A stretch of DNA of 33,298 bases, from positions 28,231 to 61,528 of the forward strand of contig PLEX01000199.1 in assembly GCA_003136575.1 (NCBI GenBank). Reading direction: 5' to 3'. Source of the DNA: Bryobacterales bacterium. Lineage in GTDB: Bacteria > Acidobacteriota > Terriglobia > Bryobacterales > Bryobacteraceae. Positions 15,761 through 25,242 of this stretch are shown piece after piece (positions within the stretch are counted from its first letter, which is position 1; the number at the start of each line of letters is the position of its first letter). A model generated the notes under the pieces. It ran no database searches. It was given only the letters and a program-made list of their open reading frames with translations, and had not been told where the DNA came from. The translations under genes and the position numbers were made by a program.

Positions 15761-17953
15761 TTACTGCGCGTCCACCACGCACCGGAAGCCCACGGTGCCG
15801 GAACGGTCCTTTGCGGGCGCCATCAGCAGCAGCTTGCCGTGCTCGCCCAGCCTATAGGACTGCGGGAAGTACCATCGCGAACCCTGCGGTTGATAGTAGC
15901 TGCCCCCGCGCAGAATAGCCGCCCGCGTGTGATCGTCCGAATACTCATCCGTCCACTGCCACGCGTTGCCGGTCAGGTCTTCCACGCCGAACGGACTTGC
16001 CCCGCGTGGATGAGCCGTCACGTCGTCGGGACCGGTAAGTGTGCGCCCTTTATCCGGCGTCGGCACTGCCGCCGGATCCCACTGGTTTCCCCACGGATAC
16101 ACCCGTCCATCCGATCCCTGTGCCGCATACTGCCATTCCCATTCGTGGGGCAGACGTTTGCCCGCCCAATGCGCATAAGCCCGGGCGTCTTCGAGCGAAA
16201 TCCATGTAACCGGCTTGTTCGCCCAGCCAGCCGGGTAATTTCCATCCTTCCAGTCCTTCAGAAAGTTGTGGTTGTCGGCGGGGCTGTATTTCGACGCATC
16301 CAGAAATTTCCGGAACTCGGCATTCGTCACCGGATAGCGATCAATGTAGAACGGCCCGATTTGCACAGTTGACCTGTGCGCCCGCCGGGCCACATTCTCC
16401 CACGGATATTGCACATCCACGCCAATCTGGTTCTCGCCTTCTATCTCGATGCCGGATACTTCGAACATGAAGCTTGTCCCGGGGATGCGCACCATTCCGG
16501 CTGGCGAACTGGCCGCAGGCTTCGTCGGCGCGATGGCGGTCGCGGTCTGTGGCAACACGTTCCGTTCTTTCGAAAAACTATCCAGCCGCTTTGCGCTCAG
16601 CGTCTTCATGCCCGCAAGGAATGTGTTCAGAACCGCGTTGACAGCCGAGGCGTCGATCGCGAGAATCGCACCATAGCCGCTTGCTTCCATGGGAAAACTC
16701 AAGACCATCGAAGTGCCCCTGCCCGGCGCAGGCGTCAACTCCACACCGTGCCACAGATCAAAGTACCGCTGCCCGGCCTTACCCGGAATCTCAATCTGTT
16801 CCCCCGCCACGTCGAACTCGTTCTTATTCACGATGGTCCAGACCGTGCGACCGCCAGCTGGGTCCACCAGCGGCCATTTGCTCGCATAAATGCCGGTCTG
16901 CAGCACAGGCGTGTGCGGCTCCCAATCCGCGGTGACCAGATTCGCGGCAAACTGCCGCTCGATCCGCCCGATGCGCCGCACTGTCTCCGAATCGCGCGGC
17001 GTCATCTGGTTCCAGATCCCCCAGATGTTTTCCCATGTCTCCATGCCCACGCCGTTGAAGAACGCGTACTGCAGATCGACGTTCTTGTCCCGTTGCCAGC
17101 GGTCGGAGATGTTGGTCATATGGCGCGGCTCCAGCCATTTGTATTTCGAAACCAGTTGTGGGACTGGCAGCATTCCACCTCCCGTCGCCGGACCGGTCGC
17201 CTGCCCCCAGTTCATGTTGTTCCAGGCCAGCGCTTCGTCTACCGTGAGCGACTCCGGCTCGAACGCCAGCGGATGCCCGGTCTTATCGGAAGCCAGACGA
17301 TACTCGCGCGGCACCGCCGCCATCGTGTCGCCGTTGATGCCATCCGCGCCGACCTCGGCCAGTTCCTCAGCCAGCGCTCTCGACTCGGCCATGCCGAAAT
17401 CGCGCGTGCCCTGATCCCAGAGCATCATCGGAAACAGCACGCGCACGCCGCGGCGTTGAAAGTCCGCCACCATTTGCCGAACGCCCGCCATCCCGCCCGG
17501 CATATCGCGGAAGTGATCGAACTGGCTGCGGTCGTCGATGCCGATGTTCGGATACGTGTGCCACACGAGCACCGCGTCGATGCCGCCGTAACGCTTCTCC
17601 AGATCGTCGAGGTAACGATCCACCGTGTACTTGCCCGCGGCCGGATCGAAAAAATACCGGTCTTCGATCATCATCTGCGGCTGCATGAAGCTGCTTTGGG
17701 TCCACTTCAGCTCCGGCCTGTCGTACTCGGAGCCGCTGTAACCGATCCGCTTCAGGTACTCCATGCGCCAGCGCTTCATGTCGGCAATCCAGCGCGGAAA
17801 ATCGGCGGGCGTGCGGGGACCCTCGAAATGATAGCCCTGCGGCGCAACGGCGGGGTCCTGCGCGGCGAGGGGAAACGGCCGATACCCGATCGTCGCTGCG
17901 ATCGTCAGAGCAGCTATGATTACCCCTGTTCCCGCAGTTGAAAGTCTGTTCAT
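15761..17953 (-). CDS. Secreted two-part protein: glycosidase-like N-terminal region plus FGE-sulfatase fold
   Basis: The 730-residue protein has a signal peptide ending near LAAQ. Residues about 35-470 contain barrel-like strands (AVLVWHTYPNIG, RVLFPMMLWDQGT, GADGINGDTMAAVP), suggesting a glycosidase-like TIM barrel; I cannot name the family. From about residue 486 an FGE/EgtB-type fold is clear: MVRIPG, YIDRYPVTNAEF, PVTWISLEDARAYAHWAGKRLP, EWEWQYAAQG, YPWGN, LTGNAWQWTDEY, LRGGSY and GTVGFRC. The two catalytic cysteines that follow GGSY in true formylglycine-generating enzymes are absent here (QPQGSRW instead), so oxidase activity is unlikely and ligand binding more so. I prefer the ATG at 17953, preceded by GAGG, over the ATG at 17977. 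It probably begins the transcript continuing to rbsK and the transporter. Confidence 0.75.
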   Translation of the reverse strand: MNRLSTAGTGVIIAALTIAATIGYRPFPLAAQDPAVAPQGYHFEGPRTPADFPRWIADMKRWRMEYLKRIGYSGSEYDRPELKWTQSSFMQPQMMIEDRYFFDPAAGKYTVDRYLDDLEKRYGGIDAVLVWHTYPNIGIDDRSQFDHFRDMPGGMAGVRQMVADFQRRGVRVLFPMMLWDQGTRDFGMAESRALAEELAEVGADGINGDTMAAVPREYRLASDKTGHPLAFEPESLTVDEALAWNNMNWGQATGPATGGGMLPVPQLVSKYKWLEPRHMTNISDRWQRDKNVDLQYAFFNGVGMETWENIWGIWNQMTPRDSETVRRIGRIERQFAANLVTADWEPHTPVLQTGIYASKWPLVDPAGGRTVWTIVNKNEFDVAGEQIEIPGKAGQRYFDLWHGVELTPAPGRGTSMVLSFPMEASGYGAILAIDASAVNAVLNTFLAGMKTLSAKRLDSFSKERNVLPQTATAIAPTKPAASSPAGMVRIPGTSFMFEVSGIEIEGENQIGVDVQYPWENVARRAHRSTVQIGPFYIDRYPVTNAEFRKFLDASKYSPADNHNFLKDWKDGNYPAGWANKPVTWISLEDARAYAHWAGKRLPHEWEWQYAAQGSDGRVYPWGNQWDPAAVPTPDKGRTLTGPDDVTAHPRGASPFGVEDLTGNAWQWTDEYSDDHTRAAILRGGSYYQPQGSRWYFPQSYRLGEHGKLLLMAPAKDRSGTVGFRCVVDAQ

Positions 17954-18083
17954 TCCGACCTCGTTCCCATCGGCCATGCGGCCGGCGGGCTGATGCAGTA
18001 TCTCAGCATATCCGAACCATGCCGCGCCGTGGGACTGCCCGAGCGAACACGGCGCTTACAGGTAGCTTTGAGATACTCGTTTA

Positions 18084-18155
18084 CCGCTCCCTGACGGGTC
18101 GGGGCCCGGAAACCGATCGTTGATTCCTTCCGAGCCGCGCGCGTGAGCAAGCGGT
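18084..18155. repeat. Dispersed GC-rich (REP-like) repeat pair
   Basis: In the 290-base gap between the divergent FGE-fold and kinase genes, CCGCTCCCTGACGG (18084-18097) is followed by GAGCCGCGCGCGTGAGCAAG (18132-18151) and then CGGT. The second half is a variant of 28723-28746. I recall similar short repeats scattered between genes in Solibacter-like genomes; that is memory, not a search. The rest of the gap shows no gene. Confidence 0.5.
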
Positions 18156-18243
18156 GCGGTAGCGCCGGGGTTTCGTACAACCGCCGTCTGCTTCCTCCCC
18201 CAACCACAGACGAAATTTCCCACCCCGCGCTAAGCTGAAATCC

Positions 18244-19725
18244 ATGAACGACAAGCGCGCGCCGGACTCAGCGCAAATAGCACAACTCGCGTTACGTGTT
18301 GCGGCAATGGGCGCAATCGTCGGCGCGCTGACATTCACGATGGCCAGGCTCCCGGTGAACGCAACCACCGCCGGTTTCGGGTATCTGGTAGCGATCCTCT
18401 TCGGCGCAACGAAGTGGGGCCTGACGGAAGCCACCATCGGATCCGTAATCGCCGTTCTTTGTTTTAACTATTACTTTCTCCCGCCCATCGGCACGTTTAC
18501 GATCGCCGATCCCCAAAACTGGGTTGCACTCTTCGCACTGCTGATCACTTCAATTACGGCCAGTCGCCTTTCGACCCGCGTGCGCAAACAGGCGATCGAG
18601 GCGCAGGACAGGCAACAGGAGCTTGAACGTCTCTACTCGCTGAGCCGTTCCATTCTTCTGATCGATTCCGCGCAGTCCGTTTCCCGGCAGGTCGTGAATC
18701 AGGTAGCGCAGGCATTTGATGCGGCAGCCGTGGTGCTTTACGACCACTCTACGGGAGAATTATTTCGCGCCGGCCGGGAGGACTTCGGCGGCACCGAGGA
18801 ACAACTGCGCCAGGCTGCGTCGCAGGGGACGCAACTTCACGACCCCGGGTCGCGCACATGGATTACCGCCGTACGGCTCGGCGCACAACCGGTCGGCAGC
18901 CTGGGCATCGGCGGCGTGGTTCTCTCCGATTCCGCCATGCAGAGCCTGACGAATCTCGTGGCGATCGGCCTCGAAAGGGCGCGCGCCCAGGAATCCGCCA
19001 GCCGCGCCGAGGCCGCAAGGCAGAGCGACGAGCTGAAGTCCACTCTGCTCGACGCCATCGCCCACGAGTTCAAAACACCGCTGACGACCATCAAGGCTTC
19101 CACCACCGCTCTGCTGTCCGATAAACCGCCAAAGCCGGAACAGCAGCGCGAATACATCTCGCTGGTGGATGAAGAGGCCGACCGGCTCAGCGGGCTGGTT
19201 TCCGAGGCGATTCAGATGGCGCGCATCGAAGCGGGGCAGGTGCGGCTGCAACTGGAGGAAACGCCGGTTACCGAATTGCTTGAAAACGTGCTGACAAAAA
19301 TGAAGTCCGCCGTGGACGACCGCAAGGTTGAGATCGACGCTCCGCCAGATCTGCCGCCGGTAAAGGTTGACAGAGAGATGATGGAGCTGACGTTTCGCCA
19401 ATTGATCGATAATGCGGTGAAGTACTCGCCGCCGGGATCGCCGATCGCCATCTCTGCCGTCGCCGAGGACGGCCAGGTAGTGACTCGCGTGCGGGACCAG
19501 GGTCGCGGGATAGCGTCGGCCGACCTGACACGCATTTTCCAGAAGTTTTACCGGGGGAAGGAATTGCGGAATCAAGTACCGGGGGCGGGTCTCGGACTGG
19601 CGATCGCACGCGCCGTCGTCATCGCTCATGGCGGCACGATATGGGCTGAAAGCAAGCCGGGCGAGGGTTCGACGTTTTGCGTGGCGCTTGCGGAAGCGCT
19701 GCCGGCGGAGGAGGGTCGCGCATGA
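18244..19725 (+). CDS. kdpD: KdpD-like sensor histidine kinase lacking the N-terminal KdpD domain
   Basis: Classical KdpD is about 890 residues; this one is 493 and lacks the N-terminal ATP-binding KdpD and Usp domains. It starts directly with the four-helix DUF4118 membrane module (about 15-110, including FGATKWGLTEA and NYYFLPPIGTFTIADPQN). A GAF-like region (about 130-245), a coiled coil and HisKA follow, with the acceptor in LDAIAHEFKTPL (H274). The ATPase domain contains FRQLIDNAVKYSPPG, VRDQGRGI and GAGLGLAIARAVV. It should phosphorylate KdpE, whose gene overlaps the stop by four bases (ATGA). A separate UspA-like gene at 20574 may replace the lost domain. No strong ribosome site precedes the ATG. 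Confidence 0.87.
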   Translation: MNDKRAPDSAQIAQLALRVAAMGAIVGALTFTMARLPVNATTAGFGYLVAILFGATKWGLTEATIGSVIAVLCFNYYFLPPIGTFTIADPQNWVALFALLITSITASRLSTRVRKQAIEAQDRQQELERLYSLSRSILLIDSAQSVSRQVVNQVAQAFDAAAVVLYDHSTGELFRAGREDFGGTEEQLRQAASQGTQLHDPGSRTWITAVRLGAQPVGSLGIGGVVLSDSAMQSLTNLVAIGLERARAQESASRAEAARQSDELKSTLLDAIAHEFKTPLTTIKASTTALLSDKPPKPEQQREYISLVDEEADRLSGLVSEAIQMARIEAGQVRLQLEETPVTELLENVLTKMKSAVDDRKVEIDAPPDLPPVKVDREMMELTFRQLIDNAVKYSPPGSPIAISAVAEDGQVVTRVRDQGRGIASADLTRIFQKFYRGKELRNQVPGAGLGLAIARAVVIAHGGTIWAESKPGEGSTFCVALAEALPAEEGRA

Positions 19726-20417
19726 GCTTAGGCCGCATATTAATAGTCGACGACGATCCGCAAATCCGGCGGGTCATGAAGATGACTCTTACCGGCGAGG
19801 GCTATGAGGTCGGCGAAGCGAGGTCGGGTGAGGAAGCGGAGCTGGAGCTGCGCAGGAGCCAGTACGATCTGATGCTGCTGGATATGAACATGCCCGGCGT
19901 GGGCGGCTTTGAAACCTGCAAATCCGTGCGCGCGTTTTCCGACATCTCGATCATCGTTTTGACGGTTCGCAACAGCGAGCGCGACAAAGTGAGTGCGCTC
20001 GACGCCGGCGCAGACGATTTCATCACCAAGCCGTTCAGTTCGCCGGAACTGCTGGCCCGTATTCGCGCCGTTTTGCGCCGGGCTCCCGCGCCGCCGGAGG
20101 GCGGCCCGCGGCAAGTGGTTCTGGACGGCGTCGAAATCGACTTTCAGGCGCGCAAGGTCCTCGTGCGCGGGGAACAGTTACACCTGACCCCCAAGGAGTT
20201 CGACTTGTTGCGGTATCTGATTATGAATCCGAACCGCGCGATTCCCCATCGCGAGTTATTGCAGGCGGTGTGGGGACCGGATTACGGCGATCAGGTCGAG
20301 TACCTTCGCGTGTTTATCAAACAGATCCGGCGCAAGATCGAAGCCAAACCCGACAAACCCGTCTACCTGCTGACGGAACCCTGGGTTGGCTATCGATTTG
20401 CACTGCCCGAAGCGTAA
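19722..20417 (+). CDS. kdpE: KdpE response regulator (OmpR/PhoB family)
   Basis: The 231-residue regulator has a receiver domain with acidic pocket VDDDP, acceptor D54 in MLLDMNMPG, the switch threonine in IIVLTVR and the lysine in FITKPF. The C-terminal winged helix contains LHLTPKEFDLLRYLIMNPNRAI and HRELLQAVWG, then YLRVFIKQIRRKIE, the DNA-binding helix and wing typical of KdpE. Phosphorylated KdpE activates the K+-transport genes that begin downstream. The ATG at 19722 overlaps the kinase stop (ATGA). The 156 bases after the stop carry no gene. They probably contain the promoter for the transport genes, but I could not pick a convincing -10/-35 pair or KdpE site. Confidence 0.93.
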   Translation: MSLGRILIVDDDPQIRRVMKMTLTGEGYEVGEARSGEEAELELRRSQYDLMLLDMNMPGVGGFETCKSVRAFSDISIIVLTVRNSERDKVSALDAGADDFITKPFSSPELLARIRAVLRRAPAPPEGGPRQVVLDGVEIDFQARKVLVRGEQLHLTPKEFDLLRYLIMNPNRAIPHRELLQAVWGPDYGDQVEYLRVFIKQIRRKIEAKPDKPVYLLTEPWVGYRFALPEA

Positions 20418-20573
20418 TTTCGGCTGAACTCGGTTGTGAGCCATTTTTCATGCGCCGTTTTTGACGCAGAATGGGCTATCAGGCGCACAAGGGTTGGTTT
20501 TATGAATTCCTTACGGCTTCTATATGACTTCTTCCGATCCGAACTCTTAGCCTGAATCTGGAAGGGCAGAAAG

Positions 20574-21068
20574 ATGCAAGTCACTGCTGCAGAGAGAATA
20601 AATCGACAGGAATGGACGGGGGTGGCTGCGGAGCCGTCGGTAAGTACACCGGAGCAACGGGCAGCCGGAAACGCTGAGTCACGGCTCAATGTTTGCGTGA
20701 TCTTCACTTCGGTGGAAGGAACCATGGCGGCGCTGCGAACCGCCGGAACGCTGGCGAGCCGCCTTGGCGCGCGAATCACGCTGGTGGTGCCGGAAGTGGT
20801 CCCTTACCGTTTGCCGCTCAACAAGCCTCCGGTTTTGCACGACTGGAACGAGAAGCGCTTTCGCGTACTGGCCGCCGGTTGTCCGGTTGACACCTCGGTC
20901 AGGTTTTATCAGTGCCGCGACCGGGATGAGACGCTCGAAAGGGTAATGAAACCGCACTCTCTCATCGTGATAGGCGGTAAGAACCATTGGTGGCCGACGT
21001 CCGACCGGCGTTTGGCCGCCAGACTGCGGCGCAAAGGCCATGAAGTCATATTGGCGGAAACGGAGTAA
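20574..21068 (+). CDS. UspA-like protein encoded with the Kdp genes
   Basis: The 164-residue protein has a polar N-terminal tail (1-35) and then a Rossmann-like alpha/beta fold. That fold starts with strand NVCVIFTS, followed by a helix, strand RITLVVPEVV, strand VRFYQCRD, strand LIVIGGK and a final strand EVILAET. This order is that of universal-stress-protein domains, and the second strand with its PxVVPY end matches Usp proteins. It sits between kdpE and the transport subunits, where Usp or KdpD-N domains normally belong. I infer that it may partner the truncated kinase or the transporter. No ATP-binding G-2x-G-9x-G motif is evident. The start has AAGGGCAGAAAG upstream. Confidence 0.6.
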   Translation: MQVTAAERINRQEWTGVAAEPSVSTPEQRAAGNAESRLNVCVIFTSVEGTMAALRTAGTLASRLGARITLVVPEVVPYRLPLNKPPVLHDWNEKRFRVLAAGCPVDTSVRFYQCRDRDETLERVMKPHSLIVIGGKNHWWPTSDRRLAARLRRKGHEVILAETE

Positions 21069-21074
21069 CTTCGG

Positions 21075-21158
21075 ATGCTCGATCTCTTTTACGTTGTAAT
21101 CGGTTGTGCGGTATTGCTGCTGTTCTGGGCCTTCACAAGGGCCTGCGACAAGCTCTAA
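21075..21158 (+). CDS. 27-residue single-pass membrane peptide upstream of kdpF
   Basis: The frame runs from the ATG at 21075, six bases after the Usp-like stop, to TAA at 21156. The peptide has an acidic start (MLDLFY), one hydrophobic helix of about 17 residues and a cationic/acidic end (RACDKL). Its ATG is preceded by GGAGTAACTTC. The next ribosome site, AAAGGAG, overlaps its end and serves kdpF. A peptide of this size and pattern recurs, as I remember it, ahead of kdpF in some acidobacterial Kdp operons; no database was searched. Its role is unknown, and a second small KdpF-like stabiliser is one possibility. Confidence 0.6.
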   Translation: MLDLFYVVIGCAVLLLFWAFTRACDKL

Positions 21159-21169
21159 AGGAGAAGACG

Positions 21170-21253
21170 ATGGACTACATTATTGCCGGCATCGCGTCGC
21201 TGGGGCTCCTCGTTTATCTGATTTACGCGCTGTTGCGGCCGGAGAAGTTTTGA
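21170..21253 (+). CDS. kdpF: K+-transporting ATPase small subunit KdpF
   Basis: This 27-residue peptide (MDYIIAGIASLGLLVYLIYA, then LLRPEKF) is one membrane helix ending in the RPEKF tail characteristic of KdpF. KdpF stabilises the KdpABC complex in the membrane. AAAGGAG lies about eight bases before the ATG at 21170. kdpA starts 40 bases after its stop. Its length and tail match other KdpF proteins well. Confidence 0.85.
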   Translation: MDYIIAGIASLGLLVYLIYALLRPEKF

Positions 21254-21293
21254 GCGTACGTTCGCATGAGCGCGGCGGCCATGGAGGAAGATT

Positions 21294-23096
21294 ATGACAA
21301 GTAGTGGAATTCTGCAAATCCTGTTGTTTTTCGCCCTGATCCTGGTGTGCACAAAGCCGCTCGGGGCATTCATGACGAAGGTCTTCGATGGGGAGCGGAC
21401 ATTTCTCCATCCCGTGCTGCGATGGCTTGAAGTCCTGACCTATAAGTCGATCGGCGTCCAGGAACAGGTGGAACAGCGTTGGACTCAGTACACAGGTGCC
21501 CTGCTCAGTTTCAGCATCTTCGGCTTCCTGCTGGTGTACTTCATCCAGCGCGCCCAGGGCTTCCTCCCGTTTAATCCTCAGGGGTTTAACGCGGGCAACG
21601 TGAGTCCGGATCTCGCCTTCAATACTTCCACAAGTTTCATTACGAATACCAACTGGCAGTCCTATTCCGGCGAATCGACAATCAGTTACTTTGTCCAGAT
21701 GGCCGCGCTCACCGTACAGAACTTCGCTTCGGCGGCGGCGGGAATCGCGGTAGCGATCGCTCTGATTCGCGGATTCGTGCGCCAGGAAAAGAAGACGATC
21801 GGCAACTTCTGGGTCGATGTGACGCGCGCCACAGTATATATCCTGCTGCCGATTTCGATCGTTGCCGCGCTTTTGTTTTGTTCGATGGGCGTGATTCAGA
21901 ACCTGAAGCCTTATACGGCGCTCGTAACGCTGGAGGGCGCGAAACAAGTGATAGCTCAGGGACCGGTGGCTTCGCAGGAAGCGATCAAAATGCTCGGCAC
22001 GAATGGCGGCGGCTTCTTTAACGCCAACTCCGCGCATCCTTTCGAGAATCCGACGCCTCTCAGCAACCTGTTGCAGATGTTTCTGATCTTCCTGATTCCT
22101 GCCGGCCTGACCTATACATTCGGGCGAATGGTGAAGGACACGCGGCAAGGCTGGGCGATTTTTGCCGCGTTCTCCGTGATGTTCTTCGCGGGCGTAATCG
22201 CGGTATACCACTTCGAGCAGGGCGGGAATCCGATTTTGTCGAAGCTCGGAATACAGAGCGCGCCGACGGCGGGGCAGGCCGGTGGCAACATGGAAGGCAA
22301 GGAAGTCCGTTTCGGTATCGCGAACTCGGCCTTGTTTGCCACCATCACGACGGATGCGAGCTGCGGCGCGGTCAACGCCATGCACGACAGCTTTACGCCG
22401 ATCGGCGGACTTGTCCCGCTCTTCAATATTATGACCGGGGAAGTAATCTTCGGCGGCGTCGGAGCGGGGCTGTACGGTATTCTGCTCTACTGCATTCTCG
22501 CCGTGTTCATCGCCGGTCTTATGGTGGGCCGGACGCCGGAGTATCTCGGCAAGAAGATCGAGCAAAAAGAAGTCAAAATGGCGATGCTGGCGATCATAGC
22601 GACCGCATTGAGCATTCTGGTTTTCAGCGCGATCAGCACCGTGATTCAGTTCCCTGTCAAGGGCTATTGGAACCCCCCGGGTCCCGCAATAGCGAATATG
22701 AATAACAGCGGGCCGCACGGATTCGGCGAGATCCTCTATGCTTACGTCAGCAGCACAGGCAACAATGGCAGCGCTTTCGCCGGAATCAACGCCAATACCC
22801 CCTGGTACAACCTGACGCTCGGCCTGGCGCAGTTGATCGGCCGGTTTCTTTTCCTGATTCCTCTGCTTGCCGCCGCGGGAAGCCTGGCTGTCAAAAAGAA
22901 GATACCGTCCACCGCTGGAACCTTCCCCACCCATGGTCCGCTGTTTGTCGGCCTGCTGGTCGGAACCGTGCTGATTGTCGGCGCCCTCACGTTTTTCCCC
23001 GCAATCGCGTTGGGTCCCGTCGTGGAGCACTATCTCATGAACAGCGGCAAGTTATTCTCGACCATCTTCACGCTGCCGACCTCGATCTGGAGCTAA
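21294..23096 (+). CDS. kdpA: K+-transporting ATPase subunit KdpA (channel-like)
   Basis: KdpA binds and moves K+ through the complex. The 600-residue, ten-helix protein has normal family features. It opens with the helix ending in [11 protein letters not shown]. The selectivity-filter-like loops are [19 protein letters not shown] (first), [20 protein letters not shown] (second), [18 protein letters not shown] (third) and [12 protein letters not shown] (fourth). [13 protein letters not shown] and [12 protein letters not shown] are also present. The ATG at 21294 follows GGAGGAAG. It is co-transcribed with kdpB, which starts four bases after the stop. Nothing is missing. Confidence 0.97.
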   Translation: MTSSGILQILLFFALILVCTKPLGAFMTKVFDGERTFLHPVLRWLEVLTYKSIGVQEQVEQRWTQYTGALLSFSIFGFLLVYFIQRAQGFLPFNPQGFNAGNVSPDLAFNTSTSFITNTNWQSYSGESTISYFVQMAALTVQNFASAAAGIAVAIALIRGFVRQEKKTIGNFWVDVTRATVYILLPISIVAALLFCSMGVIQNLKPYTALVTLEGAKQVIAQGPVASQEAIKMLGTNGGGFFNANSAHPFENPTPLSNLLQMFLIFLIPAGLTYTFGRMVKDTRQGWAIFAAFSVMFFAGVIAVYHFEQGGNPILSKLGIQSAPTAGQAGGNMEGKEVRFGIANSALFATITTDASCGAVNAMHDSFTPIGGLVPLFNIMTGEVIFGGVGAGLYGILLYCILAVFIAGLMVGRTPEYLGKKIEQKEVKMAMLAIIATALSILVFSAISTVIQFPVKGYWNPPGPAIANMNNSGPHGFGEILYAYVSSTGNNGSAFAGINANTPWYNLTLGLAQLIGRFLFLIPLLAAAGSLAVKKKIPSTAGTFPTHGPLFVGLLVGTVLIVGALTFFPAIALGPVVEHYLMNSGKLFSTIFTLPTSIWS

Positions 23097-23100
23097 TACT

Positions 23101-25230
23101 ATGTCGACACAAGTTGCAGAACCCGAAATCCGCCAGAGTTCACCGCAGGAGGATTCCACTTCGCTTCTCCCGAAGAAGCTTGGCCGTGCCCGCCCGCTTT
23201 TCGATCCCGAGATAGTCGGGCGCGCGACCCGGCAATCTTTCGTTAAGCTCAATCCGGTCACTCTGGCGAAGAACCCGGTCATGTTTGTGGTGGAAGTGGG
23301 CGCGGCGCTCACGACCATCCTTCTGGTCCGCGACGTCTTTACCGGCGCCGGTGGCATCGGTTTCTCCGTCCAGATTTCGCTTTGGCTCTGGTTTACAGTG
23401 CTGTTCGCCAACTTCGCCGAAGCGATGGCGGAGGCGCGTGGAAAGGCTCAGGCCGATAGCCTCCGCAAGACCAAGACCGATGCGCTCGCCAAACGGATCA
23501 CCAGCGCAGGCGCGATCGAACAAACCAGTTCGTCGATGCTTCGCGCGGGCGATGTGGTCATCTGCGACGCGGGCGATCTGATTCCCGGCGATGGCGATGT
23601 CATTGACGGCGTGGCCACGGTGGATGAATCGGTGATTACCGGCGAAAGCGCGCCGGTAATCCGTGAATCCGGCGGCGACCGAAGCGCGGTAACTGGCGGT
23701 ACGCGAGTTCTGTCCGATCAGATCAAAGTCAGGATCACTTCCAATCCCGGCGAGACTTTTCTCGACCGGATGATTGCCCTGGTCGAAGGCGCGCAGCGGC
23801 AGAAAACGCCGAACGAGATCGCCCTCAACATTCTGATCGCCGGACTCACGCTGATTTTCCTCCTGGCCGTGATTACGCTCCAACCGTATTCGGTGTTCGC
23901 GGTTTCGCAGACCGGTTCCGGTTCCGTCCCGAGCGTGGCCGTCCTCATCTCTCTGCTGGTCTGCCTGATCCCGACGACGATCGGTGGATTGCTTTCGGCG
24001 ATCGGGATAGCGGGCATGGATCGAGTGATGCAGCATAACGTTCTCGCCATGAGCGGCAAGGCGGTGGAAGCTGCGGGCGACGTGAATTCGCTGTTGCTCG
24101 ATAAGACCGGTACGATCACCCTCGGCAATCGGCAGGCGGTGGAATTCCTGACGGTAAACGGCATCACAGCCGCGGAACTGGCCGACGCCGCGCAGCTTTC
24201 GAGCCTGGCCGACGAGACCCCGGAGGGCCGGTCCGTGGTCGTTCTGGCAAAGGAGAAGTACGGCCTGCGCGGCCGCCACATTCCCGAACACGAGGCGACC
24301 TTCATCCCGTTTTCCGCCTACACGCGGATGAGCGGAGTGGATTTCGAAGGCAAGCAACTCCGTAAGGGCGCGACCGAGGCCATCTGCACTTTCGTGAAGG
24401 AGCGCGGCGGCTATGTTCCCCCCGATTTTCAGGACATGAGCGACAGGATTTCGCGCAGCGGTGGAACACCTCTGGCCGTGGCGAATGGCGGCCGTTTGCT
24501 GGGTGTGATCCATCTGAAGGACATCGTGAAGGGCGGGATGAGCGAGCGCATCGCGCAACTCCGCCGCATGGGTATTCGCACCATTATGATTACCGGCGAC
24601 AATCCGCTGACCGCCGCAGCCATCGCCGCCGAAGCCGGCGTCGACGACTTCCTCGCCCAGGCCACGCCAAAGGACAAGCTGGATTACATCAAGAAAGAGC
24701 AGGCGGCGGGGCGGCTCGTGGCCATGACGGGCGACGGCACGAACGACGCGCCCGCCCTGGCGCAGGCCGATGTCGGCCTTGCCATGAATACAGGAACCAT
24801 GGCGGCCAAGGAAGCCGGTAACATGGTCGATCTCGACAGCAATCCGACCAAGCTCATCGAAGTAGTGGCGATCGGCAAGCAGCTGCTGATCACGCGCGGC
24901 GCGCTGACGACGTTTTCCATCGCCAACGACGTTGCGAAATACTTCGCGATCATTCCGGCGATGTTCATTCCGACCTATCCCGTGCTCGCGAAGCTCAACA
25001 TCATGGGTCTGCACACCCCGCAGAGCGCGGTATTGGCGGCGGTCATTTTCAACGCGCTGATCATCATCGCGCTGGTGCCGCTGGCGTTGCGGGGCGTCAA
25101 GTACAGGCCGCTCGACGCTGCGAGTCTGCTGCGGCGAAATCTGCTGATCTACGGCGTCGGTGGAATTATCGCGCCTTTCCCAGGCATCTGGCTCATCGAC
25201 CAGTTGCTCGTCATTCTTCATCTCGCATAG
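23101..25230 (+). CDS. kdpB: K+-transporting P-type ATPase subunit KdpB
   Basis: KdpB is the ATP-hydrolysing subunit. The 709-residue protein has the P-type landmarks: actuator loop TGES (180-183), the membrane [15 protein letters not shown] segment, the phosphorylation site [11 protein letters not shown] (D334) and the nucleotide-binding region [12 protein letters not shown]. The hinge motif is [18 protein letters not shown]. The serine in TGES is the residue that, in E. coli, is phosphorylated to inhibit the pump. The N-terminus, about 30 residues, is a variable tail. kdpC follows after 12 bases with its own AGGAG site. The antisense strand carries a long open frame, which is a codon-bias shadow. 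Confidence 0.98.
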   Translation: MSTQVAEPEIRQSSPQEDSTSLLPKKLGRARPLFDPEIVGRATRQSFVKLNPVTLAKNPVMFVVEVGAALTTILLVRDVFTGAGGIGFSVQISLWLWFTVLFANFAEAMAEARGKAQADSLRKTKTDALAKRITSAGAIEQTSSSMLRAGDVVICDAGDLIPGDGDVIDGVATVDESVITGESAPVIRESGGDRSAVTGGTRVLSDQIKVRITSNPGETFLDRMIALVEGAQRQKTPNEIALNILIAGLTLIFLLAVITLQPYSVFAVSQTGSGSVPSVAVLISLLVCLIPTTIGGLLSAIGIAGMDRVMQHNVLAMSGKAVEAAGDVNSLLLDKTGTITLGNRQAVEFLTVNGITAAELADAAQLSSLADETPEGRSVVVLAKEKYGLRGRHIPEHEATFIPFSAYTRMSGVDFEGKQLRKGATEAICTFVKERGGYVPPDFQDMSDRISRSGGTPLAVANGGRLLGVIHLKDIVKGGMSERIAQLRRMGIRTIMITGDNPLTAAAIAAEAGVDDFLAQATPKDKLDYIKKEQAAGRLVAMTGDGTNDAPALAQADVGLAMNTGTMAAKEAGNMVDLDSNPTKLIEVVAIGKQLLITRGALTTFSIANDVAKYFAIIPAMFIPTYPVLAKLNIMGLHTPQSAVLAAVIFNALIIIALVPLALRGVKYRPLDAASLLRRNLLIYGVGGIIAPFPGIWLIDQLLVILHLA

Positions 25231-25242
25231 GAGTTACAGATT

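Noticed and set aside
20418-20573. A specific KdpE-binding site or -10/-35 pair before the Usp-like gene
   Set aside because: T-rich stretches and TATATG are present, but no box pair with correct spacing stands out, so I do not list one.
21180-23030. A 616-codon minus-strand frame opposite kdpA and kdpF
   Set aside because: It is a shadow of kdpA codon usage with no recognisable motif or ribosome site.
23140-25221. A 693-codon minus-strand frame opposite kdpB
   Set aside because: kdpB is complete and certain. The antisense translation is rich in R, H, D and Q without domain character.
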